The position numbers and the translations under genes were made by a program. DNA of 64,000 nt from Pseudomonas sp. RIT-PI-r. GTDB taxonomy: Bacteria; Pseudomonadota; Gammaproteobacteria; Pseudomonadales; Pseudomonadaceae. Shown in pieces: positions 1-8,833 of this stretch. The notes under the pieces were generated by a model, which was given only the letters and a program-made list of their open reading frames with translations, was not told where the DNA came from and did not search any database. Numbering within the stretch: position 1 is the first letter of the stretch; every line of letters starts with the position of its first letter. The stretch lies in contig NZ_LIGE01000033.1 in the NCBI RefSeq assembly GCF_001297015.1, positions 1-64,000 on the forward strand, in the 5' to 3' direction.

Positions 1-2
1 GG

Positions 3-671
3 TATTACGACCCGCGGTTGGGAAGGTATCTGACGCCGGATCCCATCAAGTTGGCCGGTGGGTTGAATCAGTACCAGTACGTGCCGAATCCGACGGGGTG
101 GGTGGATCCGTTGGGGTTGAGTTCCAATTGTCCGCCGCCGAAACAACCATGTCGTCCAATGCAGTATGGAGCTGGTAGTGCAATTGCGGACGAGGGTGGC
201 CCTCCAGTGCCTAAGATGACAGTGCAAGAACGGAGGGGCAGAATTGATGAGCTGGCTGAAGAAAACGCATACCGACGTTTACATGAAATGGAGAATCCAC
301 AAAATGGAGAGCATTTTTTAGAAAAACACGGCGCCCAAACAACTCTGCAATCTCAATTTGAAAGAATTTCGTCAGCGAAGAATCCAACGACTGGTGTCGT
401 AGAGAAATATATCGGTGGATCAAAAGACGGAGAGCTTAAAATTCCAAGTGCGGCTACTCATTTTCTCAGTCATAGGGATCAATTGAATGCTATTTATAGA
501 GCGAAACTAATACTTCGTCAGACCAATCTTCAAACCTCGAGAAGGCCTATGGATATGGGGAGTATAATTGGGGAAGGTTATACGAAAGAGGGAGTTTATG
601 GGCAGCAGAGGAAAGCTGTTGTTATTCTCAAGGCAAACGGTCGCACCGTAACTTCTTATGCGGATTTTTAA
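3..671 (+). CDS. Rhs-family polymorphic toxin, C-terminal end (5' truncated by window)
   Basis: The frame is open from the left window edge, so only the end of a large Rhs protein is present. The first residues read YYDPRLGRYLTPDPI and continue to a PNPTGWVDPLGL element, the conserved end of the RHS core that normally precedes a variable toxin domain. The remaining ~180 residues are the toxin part: a Pro-rich linker, then EHFLEKHGAQTTL, AATHFLSHRDQ and a final AVVILKANGRTVTSY strand. The spacing of His residues and the closing beta strand resemble RNase A-like or BECR-fold nuclease toxins, but this is inference. The toxin part is visibly AT-richer than the core and the rest of the window, as expected for swapped cargo. 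The stop lies 2 nt before the next gene, its likely immunity partner. Confidence 0.85.
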   Translation, partial: YYDPRLGRYLTPDPIKLAGGLNQYQYVPNPTGWVDPLGLSSNCPPPKQPCRPMQYGAGSAIADEGGPPVPKMTVQERRGRIDELAEENAYRRLHEMENPQNGEHFLEKHGAQTTLQSQFERISSAKNPTTGVVEKYIGGSKDGELKIPSAATHFLSHRDQLNAIYRAKLILRQTNLQTSRRPMDMGSIIGEGYTKEGVYGQQRKAVVILKANGRTVTSYADF

Positions 672-673
672 TA

Positions 674-1030
674 ATGAAAAATTTATATGAAATTGTAGAT
701 ATAAAGAATCTGCTGTTTGTTTTTGATATCGAAAATACGTTTGATGTCGAGCGAGAGCGATTGATAGTTGAAAAAAACGTAAACGACTCTCAACAGTTAA
801 CGGCACTGTTCGATGTTTTGTTAAAGCCTGAATTTTATGAGTATACCGATGCCGAGCAAGAGTCTCTCATATGTACAATCGATCATTTTTTGAAGGCGGA
901 TGATAATTTTGATCGTGTATTTAATCGAATGACGACATATTTTGATGATGAGATCGTGGATAGGCCCAGCTTTATGAGGGTTTTGCTGGAGTGTTTGAAA
1001 AAATATCGAAATGGAAAAGACTCTGGCTAA
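674..1030 (+). CDS. putative immunity protein for the adjacent Rhs toxin
   Basis: An acidic 118-residue protein (many Asp/Glu, no signal peptide or membrane segment) starting 2 nt after the Rhs stop, so almost certainly translationally coupled. I do not recognise its family. Its position directly behind an Rhs C-terminus, small size, acidity and low GC are those of a cytoplasmic immunity protein that would bind and neutralise the toxin domain. It probably protects the producer and its siblings from an Rhs effector delivered by a type VI system, although no secretion gene is visible in the window. Confidence 0.7.
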   Translation: MKNLYEIVDIKNLLFVFDIENTFDVERERLIVEKNVNDSQQLTALFDVLLKPEFYEYTDAEQESLICTIDHFLKADDNFDRVFNRMTTYFDDEIVDRPSFMRVLLECLKKYRNGKDSG

Positions 1031-1043
1031 TCAAAATGTGAGA

Positions 1044-1083
1044 TGAGAGAGCGGGCCCCTTCGCGGGCAAGCCCGCTCTCTCA
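1044..1083. terminator. 13-bp perfect hairpin after the Rhs immunity gene
   Basis: TGAGAGAGCGGGC at 1044-1056 pairs exactly with 1071-1083 around a 14-nt loop. It lies between two converging genes. There is no strong T tract, so it may be a REP-like palindrome that also blocks read-through. Confidence 0.5.
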
Positions 1084-1105
1084 GGGATTTGTGTCGCTCC
1101 AGAAA

Positions 1106-2896
1106 TCAGCGTTGGCCCATTAGCTGCGACTGGCACAGGTCGGGCGCGGTGAGACTATCAATCACATGCACGCTATACCCCGGAACATTCTTCGCATGAT
1201 GCTTCGCCTGCGATGCCATCTCAGCGAGCTGACTGGCGTCCAGTTGTGCGCAGGCCTCGGGGTGTAGATGCACGACGCCAATGGACAGCGACAACAGCGC
1301 AAACTCCTGGCGCACCCCTTGGCGATTCGGGGCGATGAAGCAGCCCGCGTCGAGGTGTTCAGTGCGATAGAAGCGCCGGCATTGGCTCTGGAAATCATCA
1401 AGCAATTGGTTGAGGCGTTTGCGCCAGTCTTCGGGGCCGAGGACCAGGAGAAAGTCGTCGCCACCAATGTGGCCAACGAAGTCGCGGGTAGGGTCTACGC
1501 GTTCGTTGAGACAGTGCGCCAGACACAGCAACACTTCATCGCCGCGACCGTAGCCGTAGATGTCGTTGAAGGGTTTGAAGCTGTCGATGTCGACGTAGCA
1601 GATGACCGACTCGCGGCCTTGTTGCAGCAACCGCGTCAGGCATTGCTGAATCGGCACATTGCCCGGCAACAAGGTCAGCGGGTTGGCGTAGCGAGCCTGC
1701 TGGATTTTCAGTTCGGTAATCAGTTTGAGCACATCGATCACCCGGCCGAGGCCGAGGTAGCTGCCGTTGAGGGTGATGATGAAGTCTTCTTCGATGCGTT
1801 GTCGGGCGCGGCTGGTGATCAGGCGGCTGACTTGTTGCAGCGACTGGCTCATTTCCACGGCGAGGAAGTCGTCGTTCATCAGGCGGCTGATCGGTTTGCG
1901 TGCGAACAGGTCGGTGGCGAAGGGTTTGAGCAGTGCGTCGGACAGCGAATGGCGGTGGACGATGCCACAGGGCTGGCCTTGTTCGTCGAGCACCGCCAGT
2001 GAGTTGAGGTTGGCCTGACGACGGAAGGCTTCGAGCACGGTGGCGGTCGGTGTATCGCGATGGACCGCCGGTTGGTCGTTGAGCAAGGCGCTGAGGTCGC
2101 TGCCTTCGTCGTTGAGCGCCACCGCGCTGCTGTCATGTTTCGGCATCAAGGCGCGGGCATCGCGCGGTGGATGCTCTTGTGGACGGCCGAGCAGATAACC
2201 TTGCACCAGGTCGACGCCCATTTCCGTCAGTACGGCGAGTTCTTCTGGCAGTTCGATGCCTTCAGCGATGACTTGTGCGCGAGAGGCTTTGGCGATTTGC
2301 AGGATCGAGCCGACGAATTCGCGCTTCAATGCGTCCTGATGAATACCGTCGATGAAGTGTCGGTCGATCTTCACGTAATCCGGACGAAGCTCCGACCACA
2401 GTCGCAGGCTCGAATAGCCAGCGCCAAGATCATCCAGCGCAATCGAAAATCCCATCGCCCGATAGTGATGCAGCGCGGTTTGCAGTAACTGGAAGTCGTC
2501 GATTGGCGTTTGTTCCGTCAGTTCGATAACGACCTGACTGGGTGGAATGCCGAAGTCCTGCAGCAGTTGCAGCGTGCGTCCCGGTTGATGTGCGGCTTCG
2601 AGCAAAGATTCGGGCGAGACGTTGAGAAACAGCTTGCCCGGCAGTTGCTGTTCGTTAAAACGACGGCAGGCGCTTTGCCGGCAGGCGATTTCCAGTTCAT
2701 TCAAGCGCCCGGCTTGTCGCGCAACAGCAAACAACGCAATCGGTGAGTGAAGAGGGCTGTTGGAAGGTCCGCGTGTCAGGGCTTCGTAACCGAGAATACG
2801 TCGCTCCGAGAGGCTGATGATCGGCTGGAACAGGCTGTGCAATCCGCTTTGAGTCAGGATCGAGCTCAAGGCACTCAGCTGTTCGGTCGTGGTCAT
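1106..2896 (-). CDS. EAL-CBS-GGDEF cyclic-di-GMP signalling protein
   Basis: A 596-residue cytoplasmic protein with an N-terminal EAL phosphodiesterase domain (residues ~20-250), a CBS pair (~275-395) and a C-terminal GGDEF domain (~405-575). The EAL signatures are intact: EALTRGP, ELTEQ, DDLGAGYSS, KIDRHFID, AEGIE and LVQGYLLGRP, so c-di-GMP hydrolysis is plausible. The GGDEF signature reads GGDDF (residues 478-482) and the upstream inhibitory-site position has RDFV instead of RxxD. Cyclase activity may therefore be weak, and product feedback through the I-site is unlikely. CBS pairs usually bind adenine nucleotides, so an energy-state input is a reasonable guess. Monocistronic, downstream of the prc terminator. 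Confidence 0.9.
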   Translation of the reverse strand: MTTTEQLSALSSILTQSGLHSLFQPIISLSERRILGYEALTRGPSNSPLHSPIALFAVARQAGRLNELEIACRQSACRRFNEQQLPGKLFLNVSPESLLEAAHQPGRTLQLLQDFGIPPSQVVIELTEQTPIDDFQLLQTALHHYRAMGFSIALDDLGAGYSSLRLWSELRPDYVKIDRHFIDGIHQDALKREFVGSILQIAKASRAQVIAEGIELPEELAVLTEMGVDLVQGYLLGRPQEHPPRDARALMPKHDSSAVALNDEGSDLSALLNDQPAVHRDTPTATVLEAFRRQANLNSLAVLDEQGQPCGIVHRHSLSDALLKPFATDLFARKPISRLMNDDFLAVEMSQSLQQVSRLITSRARQRIEEDFIITLNGSYLGLGRVIDVLKLITELKIQQARYANPLTLLPGNVPIQQCLTRLLQQGRESVICYVDIDSFKPFNDIYGYGRGDEVLLCLAHCLNERVDPTRDFVGHIGGDDFLLVLGPEDWRKRLNQLLDDFQSQCRRFYRTEHLDAGCFIAPNRQGVRQEFALLSLSIGVVHLHPEACAQLDASQLAEMASQAKHHAKNVPGYSVHVIDSLTAPDLCQSQLMGQR

Positions 2897-2916
2897 GGCA
2901 ATCTCTGGCGATAAAA

Positions 2917-2963
2917 AAAGGACTGGGAGCGCTCTCGTTGAAGAGAGTGGCTCCCAGTCCTTT
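2917..2963 (-). terminator. intrinsic terminator of prc
   Basis: A 13-bp stem (2917-2929 with 2951-2963, AAAGGACTGGGAG and its complement). On the minus strand it runs straight into a T tract formed by the A run at 2913-2919. It separates prc from the EAL-CBS-GGDEF gene. Confidence 0.85.
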
Positions 2964-3029
2964 ATTGCACGACAGAATGATGACTGTTTGATGACGATCC
3001 GGGGATCGTCAGCATTAAATTGCCATCAC

Positions 3030-5114
3030 TTACTTCTTGGCCACCTGATTGCTCAGCTTCAGGTAATCCAGCAGCACGCGCCCGGTTTCGCTCAGGTAGG
3101 CATCGTCTTCCGGTTTGACCTTGTCCGGCTCGGCGGCGGAGAGGGCGTCGTCGTCTTCTTTCTTCAGCTCTTTGAGCGGCTCTTCGCCTTTGGCCTTGCG
3201 ACGGATGTTTTCCATCGTCAGCTGTTTGGCGTCGATGTCGGCGTGCTGGGCACGACGATCGGCTTCGTTGAGGCTGACGGTTTTTTCTTCCATCAGTTTC
3301 TGCGCCAGGGCCAGCTTGTCGCGGATGAACACGAACTCGGCATCCTTGGCGGTGCGGGTGTCATGTTCGGACTTGAGCTGGGCCAGGAACGGTTTGAACG
3401 GATCGGCCGCCGGTTTGATTGCCGCGCGGATGGGGTCCCACGGCATGGCTTCCGGCAGTGCGCTCTCACCGATTTCCTTGGTATCGATCAGCGACGGATA
3501 GTCGATGTCCGGCAGCACGCCCTGATGCTGGGTGCTCTGACCGGACACCCGGTAGAACTTGGCCAGGGTCAGTTTCAGTTCGCCATGGTTCAACGGCTGA
3601 ATGGTCTGCACGGTGCCTTTGCCGAAGGTCTGGCCGCCGATGATCAGCGCGCGGTGGTAGTCCTGCATCGCGCCGGCGAAGATCTCCGAAGCCGAGGCGG
3701 ACAGGCGGTTGACCAAAAGTGCCATCGGGCCTTTGTAGAACGCGCCCGGGTTCTCATCTTCCAGCACGTCGACACGGCCATCGGCATTACGCACGAGGAC
3801 GGTCGGGCCCTTGTCGATGAACAGGCTGGTCAGCTCGGTGGCTTCCTGCAGGGAACCGCCGCCGTTGTTGCGCAGGTCGATGACCACGCCGTCGACTTTG
3901 TCTTTCTGCAGCTCGGTCAACAGCTTCTTGACGTCGCGGGTGGTGCTCTTGTAGTCCGGATCGCCGGCACGGAACGCCTTGAAGTCGAGGTAGAAGGCCG
4001 GGATCTCGATGACGCCGAGCTTGTAGTCCTTGCCGTCCTGTTTCAGGTTAAGAACCGACTTCTTCACGGCCTGGTCTTCGAGCTTCACCGCTTCACGGGT
4101 GATCGGCACGATCTTGGTGGTCTGGTCGTTCGGCGCATTGCTGGCCGGAATCACTTCCAGGCGCACCACGGTGCCTTTCGGACCGCGAATCAGCTTGACC
4201 ACTTCGTCCAGACGCCAGCCGACCACGTCGACCATCTCTTTGTTGCCTTGGGCAACGCCGATGATCTTGTCGGCCGGGGCGACTTGTTTGGTTTTGTCGG
4301 CCGGGCCTGCCGGCACCAGACGCACGACTTTCACCTGGTCGTTGTCGCTCTGCAACACGGCACCGATGCCCTCGAGGGACAGGCTCATGTTGATGTCGAA
4401 GTTTTCCGCGTTATCCGGCGACAGATAGTTGGTGTGCGGATCGTAAGACATGGCGAAGGTGTTGATGTACGCCTGGAAGATGTCTTCCGGACGGGTCTGA
4501 TCCAGGCGCGCCAACTGGTTCTTGTAGCGCTTGGTCAGGGTTTCCTGAATCTGCTTCGGCTCTTTGCCGGCGATCTTCTGACGCAGGACTTCGTCCTTGA
4601 CGCGTTTGCGCCACAGGTCATCAAGCTCTGCCGTGGATTTCAGCCAAGGGGCGTCCTTGCGATCGATCAGCAAGGTTTCCCTGGTGGTGAAGTCCATCTT
4701 GTCGACGCCCTTGTTCAGCTCCGCAATGGCGAAGTCCAGACGCGCCTTGACGCGGTCCAGGTAGCGCTTGTAGATGGTGAACCCGGCGTTGAGATCGCCG
4801 CTTTTGAGGAAGTCGTCGAACTGGGTCTTCCACTTGTCGAATTCGGCGATGTCGCTGGCCATGAAGTAGCTGCGCGACGGATCCAGCAGCTTGATGTAGC
4901 TGTCGTAGATGATCACCGAGCGCGCATCGTCGAGTGGCGGCTTGCTGTAGTGGTGACGCTTGAGCAATTCGACGACGTTCAGGCTGGCGATGACTTCATC
5001 GCGATCAGGCTGCAACTTGTCCCAGCTGTTGGCTGCGAATGTACTGCCCGACACCGGCAACAGGCCGATACCGATGAAAAGAGCGAGGGCGGTGCTGGGG
5101 AGCAAATGCTTCAT
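3030..5114 (-). CDS. prc: carboxy-terminal (tail-specific) processing protease Prc
   Basis: A periplasmic S41-family serine protease that degrades proteins from nonpolar C-termini. In Pseudomonas the homologue (also called AlgO) affects cell-envelope stress and alginate control. From the ATG at 5114 the protein has 694 residues with a clear signal peptide ending near GSTFAA. It has an N-terminal DUF3340-like helical region, a PDZ domain (~residues 215-300) and the S41 domain, with VIDLRNNGGGSL and the catalytic Ser/Lys region SASASEIFAG...GQTFGKGTVQ, then a Lys/Glu-rich C-terminus. The frame stays open 26 codons further upstream to 5192, but that extension would put charged residues ahead of the signal peptide, so I prefer 5114. 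No strong Shine-Dalgarno is seen at either start. Confidence 0.95.
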   Translation of the reverse strand: MKHLLPSTALALFIGIGLLPVSGSTFAANSWDKLQPDRDEVIASLNVVELLKRHHYSKPPLDDARSVIIYDSYIKLLDPSRSYFMASDIAEFDKWKTQFDDFLKSGDLNAGFTIYKRYLDRVKARLDFAIAELNKGVDKMDFTTRETLLIDRKDAPWLKSTAELDDLWRKRVKDEVLRQKIAGKEPKQIQETLTKRYKNQLARLDQTRPEDIFQAYINTFAMSYDPHTNYLSPDNAENFDINMSLSLEGIGAVLQSDNDQVKVVRLVPAGPADKTKQVAPADKIIGVAQGNKEMVDVVGWRLDEVVKLIRGPKGTVVRLEVIPASNAPNDQTTKIVPITREAVKLEDQAVKKSVLNLKQDGKDYKLGVIEIPAFYLDFKAFRAGDPDYKSTTRDVKKLLTELQKDKVDGVVIDLRNNGGGSLQEATELTSLFIDKGPTVLVRNADGRVDVLEDENPGAFYKGPMALLVNRLSASASEIFAGAMQDYHRALIIGGQTFGKGTVQTIQPLNHGELKLTLAKFYRVSGQSTQHQGVLPDIDYPSLIDTKEIGESALPEAMPWDPIRAAIKPAADPFKPFLAQLKSEHDTRTAKDAEFVFIRDKLALAQKLMEEKTVSLNEADRRAQHADIDAKQLTMENIRRKAKGEEPLKELKKEDDDALSAAEPDKVKPEDDAYLSETGRVLLDYLKLSNQVAKK

Positions 5115-5251
5115 GCTGATTCGACGCGGGGACAATTGATAACGCATATTAGGCCGTCTTTGAAGTCGCCGGTCTACGAGAGCCGGTCGCATAATGCAAA
5201 AAGCCCGGCGCTACAGCTTCGGGCTCAGTCCAGACTCACTATGGAGGCACT

Positions 5252-6214
5252 GTGAAGGCATTGCAAGGCGTTGAAGGTCAAGTGGCATGGGTTGAGGAGC
5301 CGAGTCCTACGTGTGATGTAGGACAAGTCCGCATTCGAGTGGCGGCAGCCGGCCTAAATCGCGCCGATTTATTACAGAAAGCGGGGCTCTATCCGCCACC
5401 GCCGGGGGCCAGCCAAGTGCTCGGTCTTGAGTGCTCCGGGGTCATCAGTGAGGTCGGTGCGGGCAGTTCGTGGCAGGTCGGCGATCGCGTTTGCGCCTTG
5501 CTGGCCGGGGGCGGCATGGCCGAAGAGGTGGTGGTCGACGGGCGGCATGTGCTGCCGGTGCCCGAAGGCGTTTCGCTGATCGAGGCGGCGGCATTGCCCG
5601 AGGTTTACGCAACAGTCTGGCTGAATGTGTTTCAACTTGCGGCGCTCAAACCGGGTGAGAAAGTTCTCTTGTACGCCGGGGCAAGTGGAATCGGTTCAGC
5701 CGCCATTCAGTTGTGCAAGGCGTTTGGCAATCCTTGCGGGGTCAGCGTCGGTTCAGCCGAGCGTTTGGCGTATTGCGAGGCGCTGGGCGCGCAGGGCGGG
5801 GTGGTGCGCACCGATGATCTGGAGAGCCTGCGTGATTTCGGGCCCTTCGATGTGATCCTCGATCCGGTGGGTGGTAATTATTCGGCGTTGAATCTCAAGC
5901 TGATCGCGCTGGACGGGCGTTGGGTGTTGATTGGTTTGATGGGCGGCCGTGAGGCGAAGCTGGACCTGGCGCAGGTGTTAGGCAAGCGCGTGCAATTGCT
6001 CGGCTCGACCTTGCGCAGCCGTGACGATCAATTCAAGGCGGATCTGTTGAGTGATCTGGGCCAGCACGTGTGGCCGTTGTTTGCCGAAGGGCGATTGCGT
6101 CCGCAGTTGGCCAAGGCGTTTGCGGTGAAGGATGCCGAGGCGGCGTTTGCGGAGCTGGCGAGCAACACTGTTGCTGGAAAACTGGTTTTGGTGATCGACG
6201 ACAGTCTGAGCTGA
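5252..6214 (+). CDS. NAD(P)H quinone oxidoreductase, MDR superfamily (PIG3-like)
   Basis: A 320-residue zinc-independent medium-chain dehydrogenase that would reduce quinones or related electrophiles with NAD(P)H. The N-terminal GroES-like domain (with AGLNRADLLQK and GLECSG) is followed by a Rossmann fold carrying AGASGIG at residues 142-148. There is no structural-zinc cysteine cluster, which fits the quinone reductase/PIG3 branch. The start is a GTG at 5252 behind a good TGGAGG Shine-Dalgarno. The gene is divergent from prc. The native substrate cannot be read from sequence. Confidence 0.88.
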   Translation: MKALQGVEGQVAWVEEPSPTCDVGQVRIRVAAAGLNRADLLQKAGLYPPPPGASQVLGLECSGVISEVGAGSSWQVGDRVCALLAGGGMAEEVVVDGRHVLPVPEGVSLIEAAALPEVYATVWLNVFQLAALKPGEKVLLYAGASGIGSAAIQLCKAFGNPCGVSVGSAERLAYCEALGAQGGVVRTDDLESLRDFGPFDVILDPVGGNYSALNLKLIALDGRWVLIGLMGGREAKLDLAQVLGKRVQLLGSTLRSRDDQFKADLLSDLGQHVWPLFAEGRLRPQLAKAFAVKDAEAAFAELASNTVAGKLVLVIDDSLS

Positions 6215-6225
6215 GAACAGGGAAA

Positions 6226-6275
6226 AAGCCCCTCACCCTAACCCTCTCCCAAAGGGAGAGGGGACTGACCGGGTT
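6226..6275. repeat. CCCTCACCCTAACCCTCTCCC-type dispersed repeat
   Basis: Contains a 9-bp hairpin, CCCTCTCCC (6242-6250) with GGGAGAGGG (6254-6262) and an AAA loop. It is preceded by the CCCTCACCCTAA lead typical of a short repeat scattered through many gammaproteobacterial genomes. It sits between two converging genes and could also act as a terminator. Confidence 0.6.
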
Positions 6276-6358
6276 GTTCTGTCGGGCTACATCGACCTGA
6301 TGCATCGGGTCGAACTCAGGTTTGGAATATCAGCCTGCCTGTGCAGATTAAATCTTTG

Positions 6359-7012
6359 TCATTTCCAGAGGTGGATTGGCCAGCCGGCTTTTTCGGCGTG
6401 CTCCAGCAGCACTGGGTCCGGGTTGACCACGTGCGGAAAATCCACCTTCAGCAACAACGGCAGATCATTGCGTGAGTCGGAATAGAAACTCGCGCCTTCG
6501 AGATTCTCTTCTTCGGCATCCAGCCACTCCAGCAACCGGGTGATCTTGCCTTCGCGGTAGGTCAGGGTGCCGACGGTGTGGCCGCTGTACACGCCATGGG
6601 CGACTTCCAGTTCGATGCCGAGAATCTCATCTATACCCAAGCGATCGGCAATCGGTTTTACCAAGTGTGTGCCCGACGCCGAAATCACCAGAATGCGGTC
6701 GCCGGCCTTGCGGTGGGCAGCGATGGTTTTGGTGGCGTCGCTGAAGATGATCGGTTCGATGAAGTCTTCAACCCATGGCCCGACCAGGTGCTCGACTTCT
6801 TCCGGCGTACGCCCGATCAACGGCTCCAGGCTGAATTCCATGTAGTCTTCCATGCGCAATTTGCCATGGCTGTAGGCGTCCATCAGTTCGTTGTTCTTGC
6901 GCATGAACGATTCAGGATCGACCCAGCCCAGGCGCCCCATCTGCTCGCTCCAGAGGGTGGCGCAGTCGCCGTGGATCAACGTTTCGTCCAGATCAAAAAT
7001 TGCCAGAGCCAT
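6359..7012 (-). CDS. HAD-IB (SerB-like) family phosphatase
   Basis: A 217-residue cytoplasmic HAD hydrolase. Motif I is DLDET (D7, D9, T11), motif II lies at VISASGTH, and motif IV is SDSRNDLPLL, the arrangement of subclass IB phosphomonoesterases such as phosphoserine phosphatase. The gene begins 34 nt downstream of the ABC ATPase on the same strand and is probably the last gene of that transport cluster, where it might dephosphorylate the imported compound or a product of it. The true substrate is unknown. Confidence 0.85.
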   Translation of the reverse strand: MALAIFDLDETLIHGDCATLWSEQMGRLGWVDPESFMRKNNELMDAYSHGKLRMEDYMEFSLEPLIGRTPEEVEHLVGPWVEDFIEPIIFSDATKTIAAHRKAGDRILVISASGTHLVKPIADRLGIDEILGIELEVAHGVYSGHTVGTLTYREGKITRLLEWLDAEEENLEGASFYSDSRNDLPLLLKVDFPHVVNPDPVLLEHAEKAGWPIHLWK

Positions 7013-7046
7013 CAGTGCAGTTCTCTCTTCAACGTCAGCAAAGTCA

Positions 7047-8036
7047 TCAGGCTACCTCACACAGGGCCGTCGGATCGATGGAAAGCGCCAGACGCTGACC
7101 GTCGGGATGCAGATCGGCGGCCGAGCGGTTGAGCACATCCACCACCAGTTCTACGCCACGCGCTTCGATCCGGTAACGGATGACGTTGCCAAGAAGGCTG
7201 TGGCTGCGGATCTGCGCGTCGAGTTCGCCGTTGAGGCTCAGTTCGATGGCTTCCGGGCGAATGGCGATGCGATGGTTGATCGGGCGCTGCAACAGTTTCG
7301 AAGCGGCTTGCGCGTCGAGCAGGTTGTAATTGCCGATAAAGCCGGCGGCGAACACATCGACCGGCGCAGTGTAGAGGGTTTCGGCATCGCCGCTTTGTAC
7401 GATTTTTCCCTGATTCATCAGAAAAATCCGGTCAGACATGGTCAGCGCTTCCTCCTGATCGTGGGTGACAAAAATCGTCGTCAGGCCGAGTTCGCGTTGA
7501 ATCTGGCGGATCTGTTCGCGCAGGTGTTTACGAATCCGTGCGTCGAGCGCCGACAGCGGCTCGTCCAGCAGCAACAAGCGCGGACGCGTGACCAGCGAAC
7601 GGGCGAGGGCAACCCGCTGGCATTGACCACCGGACAGCTGATGCGGATAGCGGCTGGCGAAGTCGTTCAGTTCAACCAGTTTCAACACCTCGGAAACACG
7701 TTTGTGGCTGTCGTCGGCATTGACCTTTTGCATGCGCAAACCGAACGCAACGTTTTGTTCGACAGTCATGTTGGGGAACAGCGCATAACTCTGAAACACC
7801 ATGCCGATCCCGCGCTTCTGCGGGCTCAACGGCACGATATCGACGCCATCGAGGAGGATCTTGCCGCCATCGACTGGCGTCAGGCCGGCGATGCAACGCA
7901 GCAGGGTGGATTTTCCGCAACCGGACGGGCCGAGCAGGGTGACGAATTCGCCTTTGTTGATTTCGCAGTCGATGTCGCTGAACACCGTGGTGCCGGCGTA
8001 GCTTTTCTGCAGGTGTTGGACGCTGACATAGCTCAT
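7047..8036 (-). CDS. ABC importer ATP-binding protein (spermidine/iron/phosphonate type)
   Basis: A 329-residue ATPase with Walker A GPSGCGKST, the Q-loop in MVFQSYALFP, signature LSGGQ, Walker B LLLDEP and switch HDQEEAL, followed by a C-terminal OB-like TOBE domain with AIRPEAIEL. Such ATPases drive binding-protein-dependent uptake of Fe3+, spermidine/putrescine or 2-aminoethylphosphonate. Its start overlaps the stop of the upstream permease by 4 nt (ATGA), so the two are translationally coupled. The shared cluster with a phosphatase-superfamily hydrolase and a UTRA regulator favours an organophosphorus substrate. Confidence 0.9.
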   Translation of the reverse strand: MSYVSVQHLQKSYAGTTVFSDIDCEINKGEFVTLLGPSGCGKSTLLRCIAGLTPVDGGKILLDGVDIVPLSPQKRGIGMVFQSYALFPNMTVEQNVAFGLRMQKVNADDSHKRVSEVLKLVELNDFASRYPHQLSGGQCQRVALARSLVTRPRLLLLDEPLSALDARIRKHLREQIRQIQRELGLTTIFVTHDQEEALTMSDRIFLMNQGKIVQSGDAETLYTAPVDVFAAGFIGNYNLLDAQAASKLLQRPINHRIAIRPEAIELSLNGELDAQIRSHSLLGNVIRYRIEARGVELVVDVLNRSAADLHPDGQRLALSIDPTALCEVA

Positions 8037-8833
8037 TCGCTTTTGTCCTTGTTCAAGATGTTGGCGATCCAGGTCAGGACCAGCACGAAAAAGAAATACG
8101 AGATGACCAGGGCACTGGTGAAGTGGCCGCTGCTGTTGCGCATGTTGTTCAGGTAAACCTGCAGGGTTTCGTAACGCGTGCCGACGAGGATGTTGGCAAA
8201 GACGAACTCCCCGAAGAGGAACGAGAACGACAGCAGCAACGCGACCATCAGGCCTTTGCGCAGGTTGGGCAGCACCACCAGAAACGCCGCCTGAAAGGTG
8301 CTGGCGCCGAGCAGCTGCGCGGCGTCCATCAGGTCACGCAGGTTGATCGCTTGCAGGTTGTTGGTGATCGCCCGGTACATGAACGGCAGCGCCACGGTGA
8401 AGTAACAACCGATCAGGATCCACGGCGTGCCGACCATCGCCATCGGCCCGGAACCGTAGAGCTGCAACAGACCCACCGAGGACACCACCGGCGGCACCGC
8501 GAAGGGCAGCAGAATCAGGATATTCATCAGCGCATCGAGTTTCGGAAAGTGGTAATGCACCACGAACAGCAGCGGCAGAATCAACACCACCGAAAGCACC
8601 AGTGCGCCGACACACACAATCAATGATTGGCCGAAAGCGTGAAGGAAGCGCGGGTCGCTCCACAGCTGGATGTACCACTTGAAGGTGAAGCCGCTGGGCA
8701 GAATGGTCGCCGACCAACTGCTGGCAATCGAATAGACCAGGGTGCCCACCAGTGGCAGCAAGAGGATGGCGAACAGCAGATAAACCACGACGCGGTGGTA
8801 GAGGCCGGCCGGGCCGGATTCAGCGCGAGACAT
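8033..8833 (-). CDS. ABC importer inner-membrane permease 2
   Basis: A 266-residue protein with six hydrophobic segments and an EAA-loop region near DAAQLLGAS, typical of MalG/PotC/ThiP-type permeases. It overlaps the upstream permease by 14 nt and the downstream ATPase by 4 nt, indicating one transcript and a heterodimeric pore with the next gene. The specificity resides in the binding protein encoded upstream. Confidence 0.88.
   Translation of the reverse strand: MSRAESGPAGLYHRVVVYLLFAILLLPLVGTLVYSIASSWSATILPSGFTFKWYIQLWSDPRFLHAFGQSLIVCVGALVLSVVLILPLLFVVHYHFPKLDALMNILILLPFAVPPVVSSVGLLQLYGSGPMAMVGTPWILIGCYFTVALPFMYRAITNNLQAINLRDLMDAAQLLGASTFQAAFLVVLPNLRKGLMVALLLSFSFLFGEFVFANILVGTRYETLQVYLNNMRNSSGHFTSALVISYFFFVLVLTWIANILNKDKSE

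Noticed and set aside
2889..5255. A 788-codon frame on the plus strand opposite prc
   Set aside because: It is the mirror image of the prc reading frame in GC-rich DNA. prc has a signal peptide, PDZ and S41 motifs, whereas the plus frame has no recognisable domain.
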